A DNA stretch of 64,000 nt from Chamaea fasciata (lineage: Eukaryota > Chordata > Aves > Passeriformes > Sylviidae). Every line of letters begins with the position of its first letter. Within the stretch, counting starts at the first letter, position 1. This document shows positions 10,426-23,400 of this stretch, piece after piece. The notes beneath the pieces are model-generated. The model was not told the DNA's origin. It saw only the letters and a list, made by a program, of their open reading frames with translations, and made no database searches. A program made the position numbers and the translations under genes. Where the stretch lies: NCBI GenBank assembly GCA_029207755.1, contig JARCOQ010000096.1, positions 186,001 to 250,000 on the forward strand, read 5' to 3'.

Positions 10426-13400
10426 GGAGCAGGCATTGCTAGTGAATACTCAGAATTAAGATGTAAAGAAACTGAACACATGCATGAAATGCTTTTAAAA
10501 TAGAACTAATCTTTTCAAAGATTTCAAAGTCCGCTGCTCAGAGGACAGGAGAGGGAGGGATGGTGTGGGAAACCCTGCAGCAGCCCATGTCAGCCTGACA
10601 CAGAGCAGGCAGCCAAGAGCCACGGCACACTGAACAAGTTGTGAGAGACGAGTCCTCCCAGCTCTTGGCTCCCACCCTGTTCCAAACCCTTCAGAGGAGT
10701 GCTGCTGGCACTGCTGCCTCTGCACTCGAGGAGAAATCAGTGGCGTCTTGGTTCTGGAGAAGGAAACTCAGCAGGAGTCGGGAGACGAGGAGAACACAAA
10801 ACCTTTAATTTGGGACTGAAAATCAGATTTAGCACTAAAATGAAGTTGCCAAAGCCTTGCCTGCAGGCCAAACTCTCCAACTGTTTTGATCGGTGTTTTG
10901 TGGGAAACAAACACATAGTCTGGGAGGGGGGAAATGAACTGGCAGCAGGATGGTGCTGAACATTTTGATGGGCTCAAGGATATTAGATTTGAGAAGAGAC
11001 TGCAATTATTTGTTTGGAATAATAAATATTATTATTTATGTGACTGGCACATACATGTTTGCACACATACAAAGTACAAGGATCAAGTGACATTTAGAGA
11101 AGTTTCAAGAGTGTTGAATGATTCCTACCAGTTTGGAGCTGGTCCACTGGGGCCTGGAAGCTCTGTTTATTAAATGAAGCTCTCTGCCTTTCAGTGGATG
11201 AGGGTTTAGGACTGTGACTGAAAGACAAAACCATATATGAGAGTTTTGCACAAATAAGCTGCAAAGGGATCAAGAAATGACCCAAAAATAATCACCTGAG
11301 CTCTGTAGAGTTTTAGCATTACTTAATCCACCTGTAATCTTACTTCAGAGTCTCTCTTCCTAACCCCAGTTTAATCCTTGGTCCTGATCCTTGACTATCC
11401 CGCTTTTAATACACAAATCCTGAAACCTCACATACATCACCAACACTTTCTTCATTGAGAAGATCAGCAACAAGCTGTTCCTGCACCCTTCACACCTTCC
11501 CTGCAATCCCAAAGTCATCCCCAGCAAAAAGCATCAGGATCACTAATGCAATCCATCATTCAGCAGTGAGCCAATCCCTCCTGTTAGCAAGGAGACATTT
11601 CTAATTATGTTTTCCCCAACTGGCCAGTTTATTTTGTGTCAAACCTAAAATTAGGTGTAGGTATGTGAGTTTGGGATGCAGAGCAGAGCTTATTGCTAAC
11701 CAAAATAACATAATGCTCTATGCCTGTGGAGCTATTTTGGGTACGTTCTGACTGGAGATATGGACATTATGTTAGGAAGATTTGGTGCATTACAACAAAT
11801 AAATAGCTGTAAAGTAAGCAGTTTTTATTCCAAGTTCATTTAATCTTTAAATAAAGCAAAGTTGAATAAATTCAGGCTTGTATTTGTTTTTCTTTTTCTA
11901 CAAAGGAGAATCTTTTTATGAAGAAAATCCTGAATTGGCATTTTTGCTTCAATTGGAACTTATAGCAGGAGAGCAAATCTTTCGTGGCTTTAATGTGAAA
12001 CATTAGGGCTTGAAGTCTGAACAACTGTTTACTATTCCCCTATCTGATAAAACTTCAGAACCCCAGGGAAACTAATTTAAAAGGAAGACCTGAGATCAAG
12101 ATAAGCTTTGGCAAATCCGAAACCAGTCATCCAAAATGAAAGTGAGAGTTTCAGTTTACTTGATAAATCTCTATCTGAGCAGCAGTGTTTTAATTAATGA
12201 ACAATAAGGTAGGGAGGACTATGATAACCACTTCAAATCCCTCGACTCATAACTCACCAGAAATGAAGAAAATTGCTTTCAGGGTCATTTTGTGTTGCAT
12301 GCTACATTGGAAAAAAAGAAAAGTGTGCCCAAAAAATTAGTTAAAGGAAAATGAGGGGGAAAAAGGAAGTGAAAGTCGCTAAATTGAGCTTTGATCTCTT
12401 TGACTAACTTAAACTAATTGTCAAGGTGTTTAGGTTTTATTCCTCTTAGTCAGTACATTATCACTTAGACTGTGGGGAAGTTGGAGTTATGAAGCCCCGA
12501 TTCAGCAGAATATTTAAGTCTCTCTAATTAAATCTTTCCCTATTCAGCAAAGTGCCTGACATTATATAGACTATTGTAAAGGGAAAAAAAAAAAAACCCA
12601 AGAAAAAGAAAAAAAAAAAAGAAAAAAAAAAACCTTTTAGGGAAATCAAATTAAATAGCAAAAGGAAAATAAGCATATTTTACTATATTCAAACATGTTT
12701 CCATTTCCTTAAAGATCTTAAAAATGTTTTAACCTTCCCTAAAGCTTGTTGGACAGGATAAGGAACCCATTAAAAATGAAGTGCTGATAAAGCTGTGGGA
12801 GTTAGAACACAGTAAGTCGACCAAAGAAGAATATAAGAAACAACAAGCACAAAACAGAAAACCCTTTAAAATCTATCATGTCAATCTATATACTCCAAGA
12901 GAAGCATTCAAGAGAAGTCAAGTTCTTTGTAAATGGTCCCTGTGTCATAAACAGATACCATTCTTAGTCCAGAATCCTCAAAAGAAAAAAAAAAAAGGAT
13001 TCGAAAATCCCCCAAATCTGTCTGAAGCTGAAATAATTAGAGAGGAGTTTCTGGGACATTTTTACATTATGAACAATATCAAGTGTCAAGAGCTAAACCA
13101 TACTCACTTATGACTTTCAATGAAAGTCAGATAGAAAAAAATCACTCACAGCAGTGAACAACCATTGATGTAAAACCACTGAGCACTGGGAAGCGAAAAA
13201 TATGGTGCCAGATTTCAGGATACCAGGATAGATGTGGAGAAATAACTTGTCTGGAAGTCAGACTTCTATAGAAACTGTTAAGACATCTTGACAAAAATAA
13301 TGTTCTTTGAGGGAGTCTACCTGCCTTCTCTTACAGGAAACTGCACCTCACAGACACAAAAATTCTCCCCAAAGGTCACATCTGTGCAGTTAAAGTGATG

Positions 13401-13803
13401 CAGTTAATAACAGTTTATGTTTCTGAAAGGCTTTCAACAAATTTCTCCATCGAGGCTTCCGCAAGGAACCGAGAAGCTGTGGCACTAGAGGGAACGTCAG
13501 GGATAAATGAGGGCTTGGAAGATGGACAGGAAACTGTGGGAATGACATATGTGCCCTGCTGAAGTGGGGAGGTCACTAATGGCATCATGCAGAGAGGGCT
13601 TGTGGCTGCTGAGCACTCCCAGGGAAAGGGCTGAGCTCTCAGGCAGCCAGGTGGCAGCTCAACAAAGAAAGTCACCTGAAAGAGTGAGGACAAAAAGTAG
13701 CTGTGAAGAGCTGCAGAAGGAGTTTGAGTTAGAGCAGCTACATTCAGTGACAAACCCTCAATAGGTGTATGTTGGCTAAGCATAGCAATCCTAATTTCAT
13801 ATA

Positions 13804-13836
<33 letters not shown>

Positions 13837-14059
13837 CAAAAAAACCGCAATGCTAAAACAGGCTCTGAGGTGACTCTTTTAATTCAGCACCAAGACATTG
13901 GGCTGTTATAAATAGTGAAAACACCAGCTCGGTATCAGCCTGAAAGTCAAATCAGATGTGAATAATTTTATAACAAGGTAAAGCACCACAGGCAAGCCAT
14001 GATTCATGGACACCTTGTTATTGCACCCAGTTCAGATCCTTTCACCTCAAAGAATAGCC
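10426..14059. other. Intergenic AT-rich DNA; no gene seen
   Basis: This is mostly unique sequence. It includes an A-rich stretch at about 12584-12634 and an (AAAAC)n tract at 13806-13846. A 110-codon ORF at 12781-13113 opens with GTG, has a lysine-rich composition from A runs, and resembles no family I know. Confidence 0.6.
13806..13846 (+). repeat. (AAAAC)n microsatellite
   Basis: About six AAAAC units are flanked by A runs, in intergenic DNA. Confidence 0.85.
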
Positions 14060-14150
14060 TGCACCTGAAAAGGTTCCAAGGAGGGCCATAAGAATGATCA
14101 GAGCTGGAAAGACGCTTCCTCTGAGAAATGATCAAGTGAGGGAAGACTCC
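14060..14150 (+). mobile_element. CR1 LINE fragment, sense orientation (internal part of the 3' region)
   Basis: The stretch with AGGAGGGCCATAAGAATGAT followed by an AGAGCTGGAAAGACG-like block resembles the CR1 segment upstream of the 3' terminus. The edges are uncertain, because similarity decays after about 14150. It is an old, 5'- and 3'-truncated copy with no coding potential. Confidence 0.6.
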
Positions 14151-15308
14151 TGTGTGTCCTTTGGGTACAACAGAGGTCTGTGAATGGCTCAGAGGAGGTG
14201 GCTTTGGATCAGTTTGCATCTTCTCTTTGTCTACCAAGCGTGTCACAAAATTCACTACCTTTCTTCAACAGATATCTCTATTGTGTTTCTTTTTTTATAA
14301 TGTACAGAGATATTCTGGGGACTGGCACAAAGTGGAGAGAGAGAATTTCTATATAGTACAGGGCCTGATAGCAGAGTGATGAAAAAGACACGTTATGCAG
14401 CCACTTGTATTTTCCTTTAGTAACACTCCCACTGAAGAAAAGCTGGAAGAGAAAGAGATTAAATAAGTAAAAATGCCCTATCAGTTTTTAGAGACACCTA
14501 CACAGTGAGTGGGAAGCTCCTTCTGTGAGACTGCTATTTACCCTATTTCAGGCTCTTTCCTCAGACACATATTGTATTAAATTAATCTTAGGGAAAATAC
14601 AACATCCCAAAAGACTCACACTGATCTAAGGCTCTTTTTTGACTTTCCAAAGCTCCTCCATCTTTTTTTTTTTCCTTTTTTTTTTTTTTTTTTTTTTTTG
14701 ACAAAGATCTTTCTAACACAATTTTGAGATTTTATGTCAACGGAAGCACTGAGGAAGCTCATAGCAGGAAATTTACAGTTTATGATAAATCCGCTCCTAG
14801 ATTTCATATTGTCTATTTACTGTGTCAGCTGCTGCATCAGAAATAAAGCAGAATTGCAATGGTACCACCCCAAGCTGATCTCTGTTCTCTTGCTTTCCCA
14901 GGACATAACCTAAGCAACCCCTGTCCCTCATCCCTTGTATTCACAATGTCAATGTTGAACCTTGATGACTGATCATAAAAAACAAAACAAAACAACAACA
15001 AAAACAGAAAAGCAAAACAACAAAAAAATGCCCACATTACTAAATTTATAATTTCAAATTAAGATTGGTTTGGGGGTCTTGGTTGGAGGATTTTTTTTCC
15101 TGCCAGAAGGACTGAGGAATTCTTACAAGAAAGTATTTCCTCTTCACTAAGGGGAATCATGAACAGGGAAAACATGCAGAAAGAAACAGGGAAATGCTGA
15201 GTAGGATATTCAAATTTCACACAGCCTATTTCTGTTAATACTTTTATTCAAATCTACTGCATGTGTAGTAATGAAGAGATGTATTATAGGCTTACCAGTA
15301 GGATTCAT
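14151..15308. other. Intergenic DNA; low-complexity tracts only
   Basis: It contains a T-rich run at 14661-14699, an A/C-rich tract at about 14978-15028, and unique AT-rich sequence. No gene is visible. Confidence 0.6.
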
Positions 15309-16530
15309 AAAATCACAGAATAATTCAGGTTGGAAGGGACCTCTGGAGCTCCTGCAGCTCCGCTGTTCTTCAGAGCAGGGCCAAGCAGATCAGGATGCTC
15401 AGCTGAGTGCTCAGCCTGTCCTATGACAGATTCCCCAACCCTTGTGACACCTTATTCTAGGGTCTGGCCACTCACATGGTAAAACACTCTTGCATCCAAC
15501 TGGAATATCCTTGGCTTTGTCTGTTGTGCCTTGGCTTTTCCCCTCTGCATTTCTGTCCTGGTTTGAAAAGACAGATGTCTGCCAGGGAAAGCTGGAGCTT
15601 CCCTTGGAATGGAGGATGTAAACCCCCTCCCTCCAAATAATTATAATTTTTCAATTATGGGGCTTTCAGGCAAAGATGTGAGAATAGGAATAACAATTCT
15701 TTACTAGGAATATAAAAAAAATAAAATTTAGTGGCACAAAAACCAAACAGACAAAAAAACCCCTCTAGAAACCCTGACAGAGTCAGAGATACAACCTGAC
15801 ACCCTGTTGGTCAGGGTGTTGGGAGCAGTCCAAATAAATCCTCCTGGAGTGAAAGATGTGGTTCTGTTGGAGCAGAGATGATCCCATAGAAGGGTCCAGT
15901 GGTGCTGGGATGGGTCCAGTCTTCCTCTGGGAATCCAGTGCACACAGGCTGTGCTGGTGTTCTGAATCCCAGGTTTTATCCAGGCAGGAATGCTGGGCTC
16001 GTCCCCCTCGGTGGAGCATCTCCCCATGGGATGATGGAATTGTATCAGTCATGCCGTGAGCCTCGATGGCCCATGAACAGCAGATATCCCCTGGAGGGAG
16101 GATGGGTGGTGGAGGAGATAACACTGCCCCAGCTGGTTTTGACAGCTGCCCATTAATAGAAGGCACCCACCCCCTCCCCCAGAGCCATGAGGAAAGAAAC
16201 ATCTCCCCAGACAGCTTCAACAGATGGGAAATAGAATACATCTTGCATTGAACCCAAGACAATTTCCTGAAAGACTCTGGCTCTATCTTCTCTAGGTCTT
16301 CCCATCTGGCAGCTGTTCCCAACAACAAAATCACCCCTTAATTTCTCTTCCAAGTGCCAAACAGACTCTTTTCTTTGACTCTCCCAAAGACAGAATAAAG
16401 GTTCGGTAGTGAAAGAACACCCAATAACCAGAATTAAGTGTCGCTCCTTCGGGGTGATCCTTCTGTTAATGCAGACTTGGATCCCTAACACAGCTTTGTG
16501 ACAGAAGCACAGTTCAGCCCAGCCTGTGAG
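15309..16530 (-). mobile_element. CR1 LINE 3' fragment, interrupted by a solo LTR
   Basis: On the + strand the copy opens with the reverse complement of the CR1 3' end (AATCACAGAATAATTCAGG, then GGTTGGAAGGGACCTCTGG) and continues to 15553. It resumes after the LTR at 16262, where GACTCTGGCTCTATCTTCTC and later blocks match the next part of a CR1. The right edge, near 16530, is approximate. CR1 is the main LINE of birds and is usually 5'-truncated, as here. The mismatch level suggests an old copy. Confidence 0.8.
15554..16261 (-). mobile_element. Solo LTR of an endogenous retrovirus with a 5-bp target duplication
   Basis: The 708-bp element starts TGTCCTGGTTT and ends AACCCAAGACA on the + strand, giving inverted TG...CA termini. 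It is flanked on both sides by ATTTC (15549-15553 and 16262-16266), a perfect 5-bp target-site duplication. The minus strand reads in the likely transcription direction: a TATA-like ATAAAA (complement of 15972-15977), then an AGTAAA polyadenylation variant (complement of 15701-15706). No internal retroviral genes are present, so the provirus was lost by LTR-LTR recombination. The 3' end resembles LTRs common in songbird genomes; the exact subfamily is not assigned. Confidence 0.88.
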
Positions 16531-17339
16531 GAAAAGACAAAAGTGAAAATCAGACAGAGAACTCCCCAAAGTTTCATATCTTTTTGTTTCTACAAAGAAA
16601 CTTTGTACCTGGAAGAAGTTTGACTCAGGTGTTGAACATGTTACAGTGCACACATGTACGGTGTTACCTGGGTGTACAATTAAACTTCAGCTTTGCCCTG
16701 CTTACATTTAAGCTTCAGGAATTGTGTGATTATTCCCTTTTCAAGACGACATTTGCAATGTGTCTGGTTGCAGATAAAGAGCTTGACATTGTGTTTTGAG
16801 TGTTTGGTTTAAAGGCTTGACATCTGGAGAAGTTAGAGATATTTCGAAATGGTTTTCAATAAATCTGATGTCAGAAAACACAGAATTTCAGAGTGAGTGA
16901 CTGCAGTTACAGTCTAGTTTTTTACGTTTGGCAAGTATTTCACAAGGAACAGACAGCTGAGCTCTCCCAAACCTCCCCGGGCATCCCCATCACCCATCTG
17001 GCAGCTGGGCACACCTCACCTGCCAGGACACAGCTGGCACCAGGAGTCCTGCAGCCCTGCAGCCCCATTTATTCCAGCCCCACTCAGGAGCTACCTAAAT
17101 GACCACAGCCTGCCAGTCACAGCCCACCTGGGAGCTGCAGAAATTTCTGGAAGCTCCCAGAAGCAGCTGAAAGCAACAGCCTCATTCTAAGCAAAGCAAA
17201 CACAGTGAAAACACAGAACTGGAAGCAAACAAGTGACTAAAAGAACAAATTCTGATCAGCTATAAATAAAAAATAATTCAGAGGGATGCTGGAACAGGAA
17301 CTGAATGAGGCAACCCCCAAGAAACCCAATCAAACTTCA
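16531..17339. other. Intergenic DNA with a GC-richer patch; no gene seen
   Basis: 16950-17110 is relatively C-rich and has a short ORF, but no splice context or recognisable protein. The rest is unique AT-rich sequence. Confidence 0.5.
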
Positions 17340-17425
17340 ACTGTGTCAGAGATGGTGGGATGGGCCTGATGGACTCCAGATGTTCCTTCCAACCAACTAG
17401 ACAATCCTTCTCTGGTTGATACCAG
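17340..17425 (+). mobile_element. Probable CR1 3'-end remnant, sense orientation
   Basis: A segment reading GATGGACTCCAGATGTTCCT and then TCCAACC resembles the CR1 3' terminus, which normally precedes an ATTCT-type tail; here ACAATCCTTCT follows. It is short and diverged, so I hold it with moderate confidence. Confidence 0.5.
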
Positions 17426-20400
17426 TGCAAACAGATTCTGTAGTGCCATGTTCATTGGCAACCAGACCTTTGGTCCGTAACCTGAGGGATGGGTTGCCTG
17501 GGAACAAGGACCAGGAGGGAGGCTGGGGTGGCTACAAGCCACAAGTCTGACTCACCCAGGCCAGGTACAGCTCAATGAGGCACTAAGGAAATGCTAAAGT
17601 GGGTACAGCACTTCCTCCTGCATCTCTCTCAGGATCCAACCATTTGTACTTCAGCATTTGCTGAGCTGACATTGTTCCTTATATTTAATAAAAACTACAG
17701 GGGATTTGCTATGTGTCCCCTTGAACCCATTAAGCTCTAAGCTGTGACAGCAGCTGTAGGAAGGAATGCCAGGCATGAACTTCAGCCTTCTGAAGAGTCA
17801 CCTTTTTTGCCACACTCTGAACCCTTTGCTAGTTTTGTTCTCGCTCTTTGATGGGCAATTAATTCCTATTCACCTGTCAGACACCCTCATCATTTTCTAA
17901 TATACTTCTAATCACTCCACTTTTGAGTTTATTGCCACTTTGCCCATGCCATTACAGAGTGACAGGACCCAAAGAACCTGTGGCTGCAGGGTGGATGCAG
18001 GTCCTGAATTGATTTAAGATTGGCTGGAGAAACCTCTGCTGCAGCTGAGCCTGCTCATGAGGAAAGATCCCAGTTTTTTAGCACTTCTGAAAGTCCCAAG
18101 ACAGCAGTTCCTCCTCTGGTCACTCGGTGAGCTGGGTGATGCTGTTTGCTCCTGAAAAATGAGCTGCATTGTCAGGTGTCAGTGGCTCTTGAGTGTGGAA
18201 CATCTCCTGCTGCTGATGTGACAGATGTTGAGCAGGATAGAGGACAGCGTCCATTCATGTGGGACCTGGCATATGAGAGCTCTCAGAATTAAAAATAGCT
18301 GCCCACCTCAGGCCTGGGAGATGCAGCAGGAAAGAAATGAGTGAGGACAGGATAATGTCACCCTAATGATTCATGCCATGTTGTACAGCTGGGCCAATTA
18401 CATTTTATGACTGACTGATAAGACAGGAAATTGTGATATTCCCCCTCCAGCATTGTCAATGATTTTGTTCTCCATATCATACTTAAACCATTTTTTACAA
18501 ATAATTTTTATTAGGCTCTGAATCCCTCCCAGATTACACAATCAGGATAGACCAAACTCATCCTGGAAAGGGGTTCTCTGCCAGGCAGCCCTTACTTCTT
18601 CCCACCAGAGCTCCTTCTGTGCAGCTGCCAAATTCAGCCTGTACCAGAGATTGGATCCATGCCTGACAGACACTGATCTCAAAATCAAAGCACACCAAGA
18701 GAGCAGAGCACTGTAAAAAAAATTGAAATTTCTATCCAGAGGCATTCTTGTATGAAAAATACACAACAAATAAAGAAATTGCTTGGTTGAATATCCTGAC
18801 AGGAAAAAGGTGGTGTGAAGGATGTCGACAGCAGGGCAAGGCATGCTCAAACTGCTGAGGACAGGAAGATCTTCAAAGTAATCATTCATTTTACTAACTA
18901 ATAGTAAATACATTTTCTTTTTGATGGTAGTGAGAGATCTATTAAATAAAATATATAAAACCAACCAAGATATATTTTCAGTGCTGTAAGAGAAACCTTA
19001 TGCATTTAGCGCATGATTCATGGTCCACTGAAGGTTCATGAAAGTCTTTTAGTCAGCTTCACTGGATTTTGGTTCTGATAGCTCAGGTCCTGAAAATTCC
19101 AGCACCCAGCAGAACATATGAATAAGGATTCCAGATTTAAAGGAGATAATCTGTATTTCAACCCAAGTTATACTCATAAAATAATCTGGAGTAAGAATGT
19201 TCCTAACCTTTTATCTGCAGCATTCTGCCAACCCAATCATTCATCTCCCTGGCACGTTTGAAACAAGGAAATATTTTGTCAGACAGCTCTCAAACAGCAG
19301 CAGAGGTTTTATCACAGGCTTGAAATGGAAAGTGATACTGCTGTTAAAATCTAGTCCTGATAACATAAATCTCCTGACATTATTGAGGCTGCCCTTCCAG
19401 TGCATTCCAGTATGTTTTAGTAGATTTATGATGAATACCTGTAGATGGAAAAACAAATGAGATTGAATAGAAGATGTGACAAATACATTCTCTCTGCCTC
19501 TGCTTTGACCTGCTCACTCTCTATTGAAAAAGATCTTGTCTCTATGTATATAAATGTACAGATAGTCTATCACTTACCTAGTACATAGCTTAAAACAATT
19601 TGTAAAGGAATCTGTGAAGGCATGTAAGTATGATCAAAGTTGAGTAGAAAAACATAACAACACTTAAGTGACTCTCTTACATTTCAGTTAAATCTGATAG
19701 AGCTCGGTGTGTCCTTAATGTTCCTAGATTAATGCTAAATTCTGAAGGAAATTGGCATATCCTCCAGGAAGAAGTTTTCTTCAAGGTTATTGCAGATTCT
19801 AGCAATGTTTTTGAATCACAACCAGAAAAATATCTTTATTCCAGAGACATGGCACATAAAGCTAGTGGGAATATTGGTATTTGGAGACATTTTGTGCCTT
19901 CAGGATGGAACAAAAGGCCTTTGTAAATCCAGTAGCTCCAGATTGTGGCTTTTCTCTAAGGAAAATACTATCTGAGATGAAAATATTCTCTTGCTTATTA
20001 CTCTTTTTGTCACAAAATACAAAACACATTTGGTTTCAACAGATGGCCAGTGAATTCCATGGGAAAAAACCCCATTGATTTCAACAGGAATTGGACCAGG
20101 TTTGAGGTCTCAAACTTGCTACTTGATTTGAGCATTAATTTGGTAATAGGATCATGGGTCGAGGAATGCCTACCAAATCTCAGATTCCCAAATGGTATCT
20201 GCAGTTTCAAATCCTGTTCAGAAGTGCAGTACTTCCAGGTTGTTGATGTTGCTTAAATTAAACAAAGCTGTGTGATTTATTGAGTAGCTCAGAGGTTACA
20301 CTGATACCAGGATATAGAAAACATCAGCATTGTTTTCAGGTTCACATAAAGGCTGTTCCAAAGTATTCCAGCAGCTCTCCAGCCCCAATGAATGAGGACA

Positions 20401-23400
20401 GGCACTGTGTGTCTGAAACAATACTGTTATTTTCTAGATTTTGAGACGTTATTTGTATGTCTTCTTGAAGTTATCTTGCTTCCCTCCTACCTGTCTTCCA
20501 CTTGAGAAAATTTTGTTTGTAGTGCAATACTGGGAAATCAGGAATTTACTGAATGAGCAAACTGAACTGAGAAGGGAAACTTAACTATGCCAAAGATTTG
20601 AGACTGGATCACTGAACCAGTGAGGAATAGAATCACAAACTCTATCCTTTGCTTTACTTCCTTGTGAAAAATATCATTGCTTTTACCAATCTGTCATTCC
20701 TCATTGTTCCTGGGCAGGTCCATTTGAATCCAGGAGAATCTAGTCAATAAAAACATCTAAAGGAAATGACAACCTGAACATAACCCAGAACTTGTAAGCC
20801 TTCTGTTTGTAAGGACAAGATTTTGCAGATGCATTGAGAAATGTGGCACAGCTACTTTTTGGGGTGTTTTTTCCCCAAAAGAAAACTGCTGGGGAATGCA
20901 AGTATCTGGGAGGGATAAACACCACACTGTGGAAAACAGGGTGCTGTAGTGAAAAATTCCTGAAGCAACGCCAGAAACTTCATTGACATGAATAGATTGT
21001 AAAGAGGGAGGAATCAAATTCTGGCTGCAGGAGCTGTTTTTAATTAATTGCCTGAGATCTCATTCCTGCCTTGCCCTTGATGCTGTCACTCACTGGTTGG
21101 AAATGCTGCCAGCTCAGCAGTGCTCCCTTTCTCCCAACAAGTGGTGGCATTTCCCATGTTCTTTGCACAGCTGTTCAACGAGTGCCAACCTGCAGCTCCC
21201 AGTAAGTGAGACATAATTCTGCTGCTTAGGAATAGAGCCCTACCTGCTTCCTTTGAAATAGGCAACACCTGCCCCAACAACTGTTCTCATCAACATAAAC
21301 ATTACTTTAGGAGGATGCTTAAAGGTGACAAAGTGCCAAAACCTACCCTAGACCTTTCTGCGTTTGCAAGGTGGGCAAAATGTTTACTCTGATTAAAAAG
21401 AATAAAAATCCCATTTCCTGTTATGAAAATGGAGGAGTTAATGTGAGTGGAAGTTCTTTTTGTTATGTTGCAAATATTCTATTCACAATATTCAATTTGA
21501 GTACAAGTTGCACTATTTGAGGTTCTCTGAATAATTCACGTGCATTCATTTACTCTTGATTAGTGGATCCGCTTCTTCAAAAGGTAAGTATTTATTTTAT
21601 TTTATGACATGTAGCATTAATAATTTATTGCATTTCTCACAAGCTGCTTTTAAAGAAAGCAATGAAAATTTGCAAGGAGACAAGAGTTCTGAATAGATAT
21701 AAAGAGCCAAGGAGTCACTTAAGCTGTCATTTTGGAAATTGTTACTGCTGTTTCTCAGGGAGGAAGAATGCAATCTCGATAATGCAGAGGAGTGAATAAC
21801 CTGGGCTGAACAGATGATGCAATGACAGAGAATTGCAGCACTGCTTTCTGTGCAATAAATGACAGCCAGGCACTCGTGTCCCCTGCCTTCTCAGTGATGA
21901 GGATCTCTTTGGAGAAAACCTTCTATGAAAACTATTCTTGTGCAGTAGCACGAGGATTATCAAACACCTTTGGAAAACTGCAGTGGGAAAAGGCCAAATA
22001 AAATTACTGGGACAAGTAGTGATGTTATTTAGGGTAAATGAAAAATAAATCGCATCTGCAAAGCATGAGGACTTGGAAGCTTGCATTCAAAGGAGAGGAA
22101 AGCTCTGGTAGGGACAGTGGACAGTGTAACTTGACTATAAAAGTTATCATGTTAATATAAATTTTAATGCTAATTTCATTCCATTACAGAATTCAACTCT
22201 TAAGACTTCAGGGTAGCTTTAGAAACCAGGATGTGCCCTGTTGACAGTTTCCCTATTGACTGTATTTCCTCAAGCACTCATCTTAACTGGTTTCTCCTAA
22301 TTTCACTTGTAGACAATTATATTAAAATTACAAAGGCTCAATGACTTTTGCTATCTTAATTTCTAGCATCACATTTAAATTACTCTAGAATGCAAGCTGC
22401 CTTAAATAGAAATTGAGAGGTACATCTGTTTCCATTTTTGCTAAAATCATTTTATTTGTTGCTGAAATTGGGGTAGTTGCATAGAAAGGCCACAAAGGAA
22501 CAAACTGCCACAATAGTCAGAGATATTACCGAGAATTTATGATATTTTCCGTCTTTTTTTACCTCTGCCGCTTAAGGACAGAAGCGTGGGATGTAACACT
22601 GGTTTGTACAAATCACCTTTGTCAGTGTTATTTCAATACGTATAAATTTCCATAGTAATAATAATACTATAAATTAACATATTTCAGCAGTAAAATGCAA
22701 TTTTACTCCACAATTTTCTGCAATAAACACACAGTTTCCTTTTTTTTTTTAATTTAAATGAACAAGGTTAAAATAACCTTGATTTATTCAGTTATTTTAT
22801 CAAGCAATATAGTTAAAATCTACTTATGTAAAACTTCTTAGACTTATGCTGAACAGCCAAAGCCTCTCTAGAGGGTCACCATTCAACTGATCACTTAATT
22901 TTAAGCCCTTTATGGTTAGCAAAAGTTATAGAATCAATAGTCACAAATTCAGCCCGTTTAAATTAGTATTCATAAACTGAGCAAAAATGGGCACATTCCT
23001 GTGCAGAATAATCTGTGAGCCTTTAGTTATTATGGCTGCCACAGATTCCACTTAAAAAAATGCCAAATCAAGTTATAAAATGTGCATGAAATACAATATA
23101 AATATCTAACTTTATCAAGTACCTGCACTTCCAGGTAAGAAGTGTAATGTAGCTGTATAAAAGAATAATTTTCCTACTCTGGATATGAACTTTCTGCACT
23201 GAAATCACAAGAAGTTGTTCCTGGAATTTATATCTGTTATTATTATATTTTCATGTCACACCTGATCTATGAAGGTAACCGTGGCTGAGCAACTAAAGTT
23301 TCAGGGAAAATTCCTTCAGAAGGTGAGTAACTCAAAGCAAGAAAATTTTGGGGTAGTTAAAAAGGTTTATGATACAAAGAATAAAGTTGAGGGAAAATGA

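Noticed and set aside
10251..10481. ORF encoding a repetitive Ser/Leu/Pro/Phe protein
   Set aside because: It is only the translation of the GGGAA array on the opposite strand.
12781..13113. 110-codon ORF with a lysine-rich protein
   Set aside because: It has a non-ATG start, runs through A tracts, and resembles no family known to me.
15783..16334. 183-codon ORF on the minus strand
   Set aside because: It lies in the solo LTR and extends into CR1; no retroviral protein motif is visible.
16153..16653. 166-codon ORF on the minus strand
   Set aside because: It crosses the LTR edge into the CR1 remnant, so it is not a gene.
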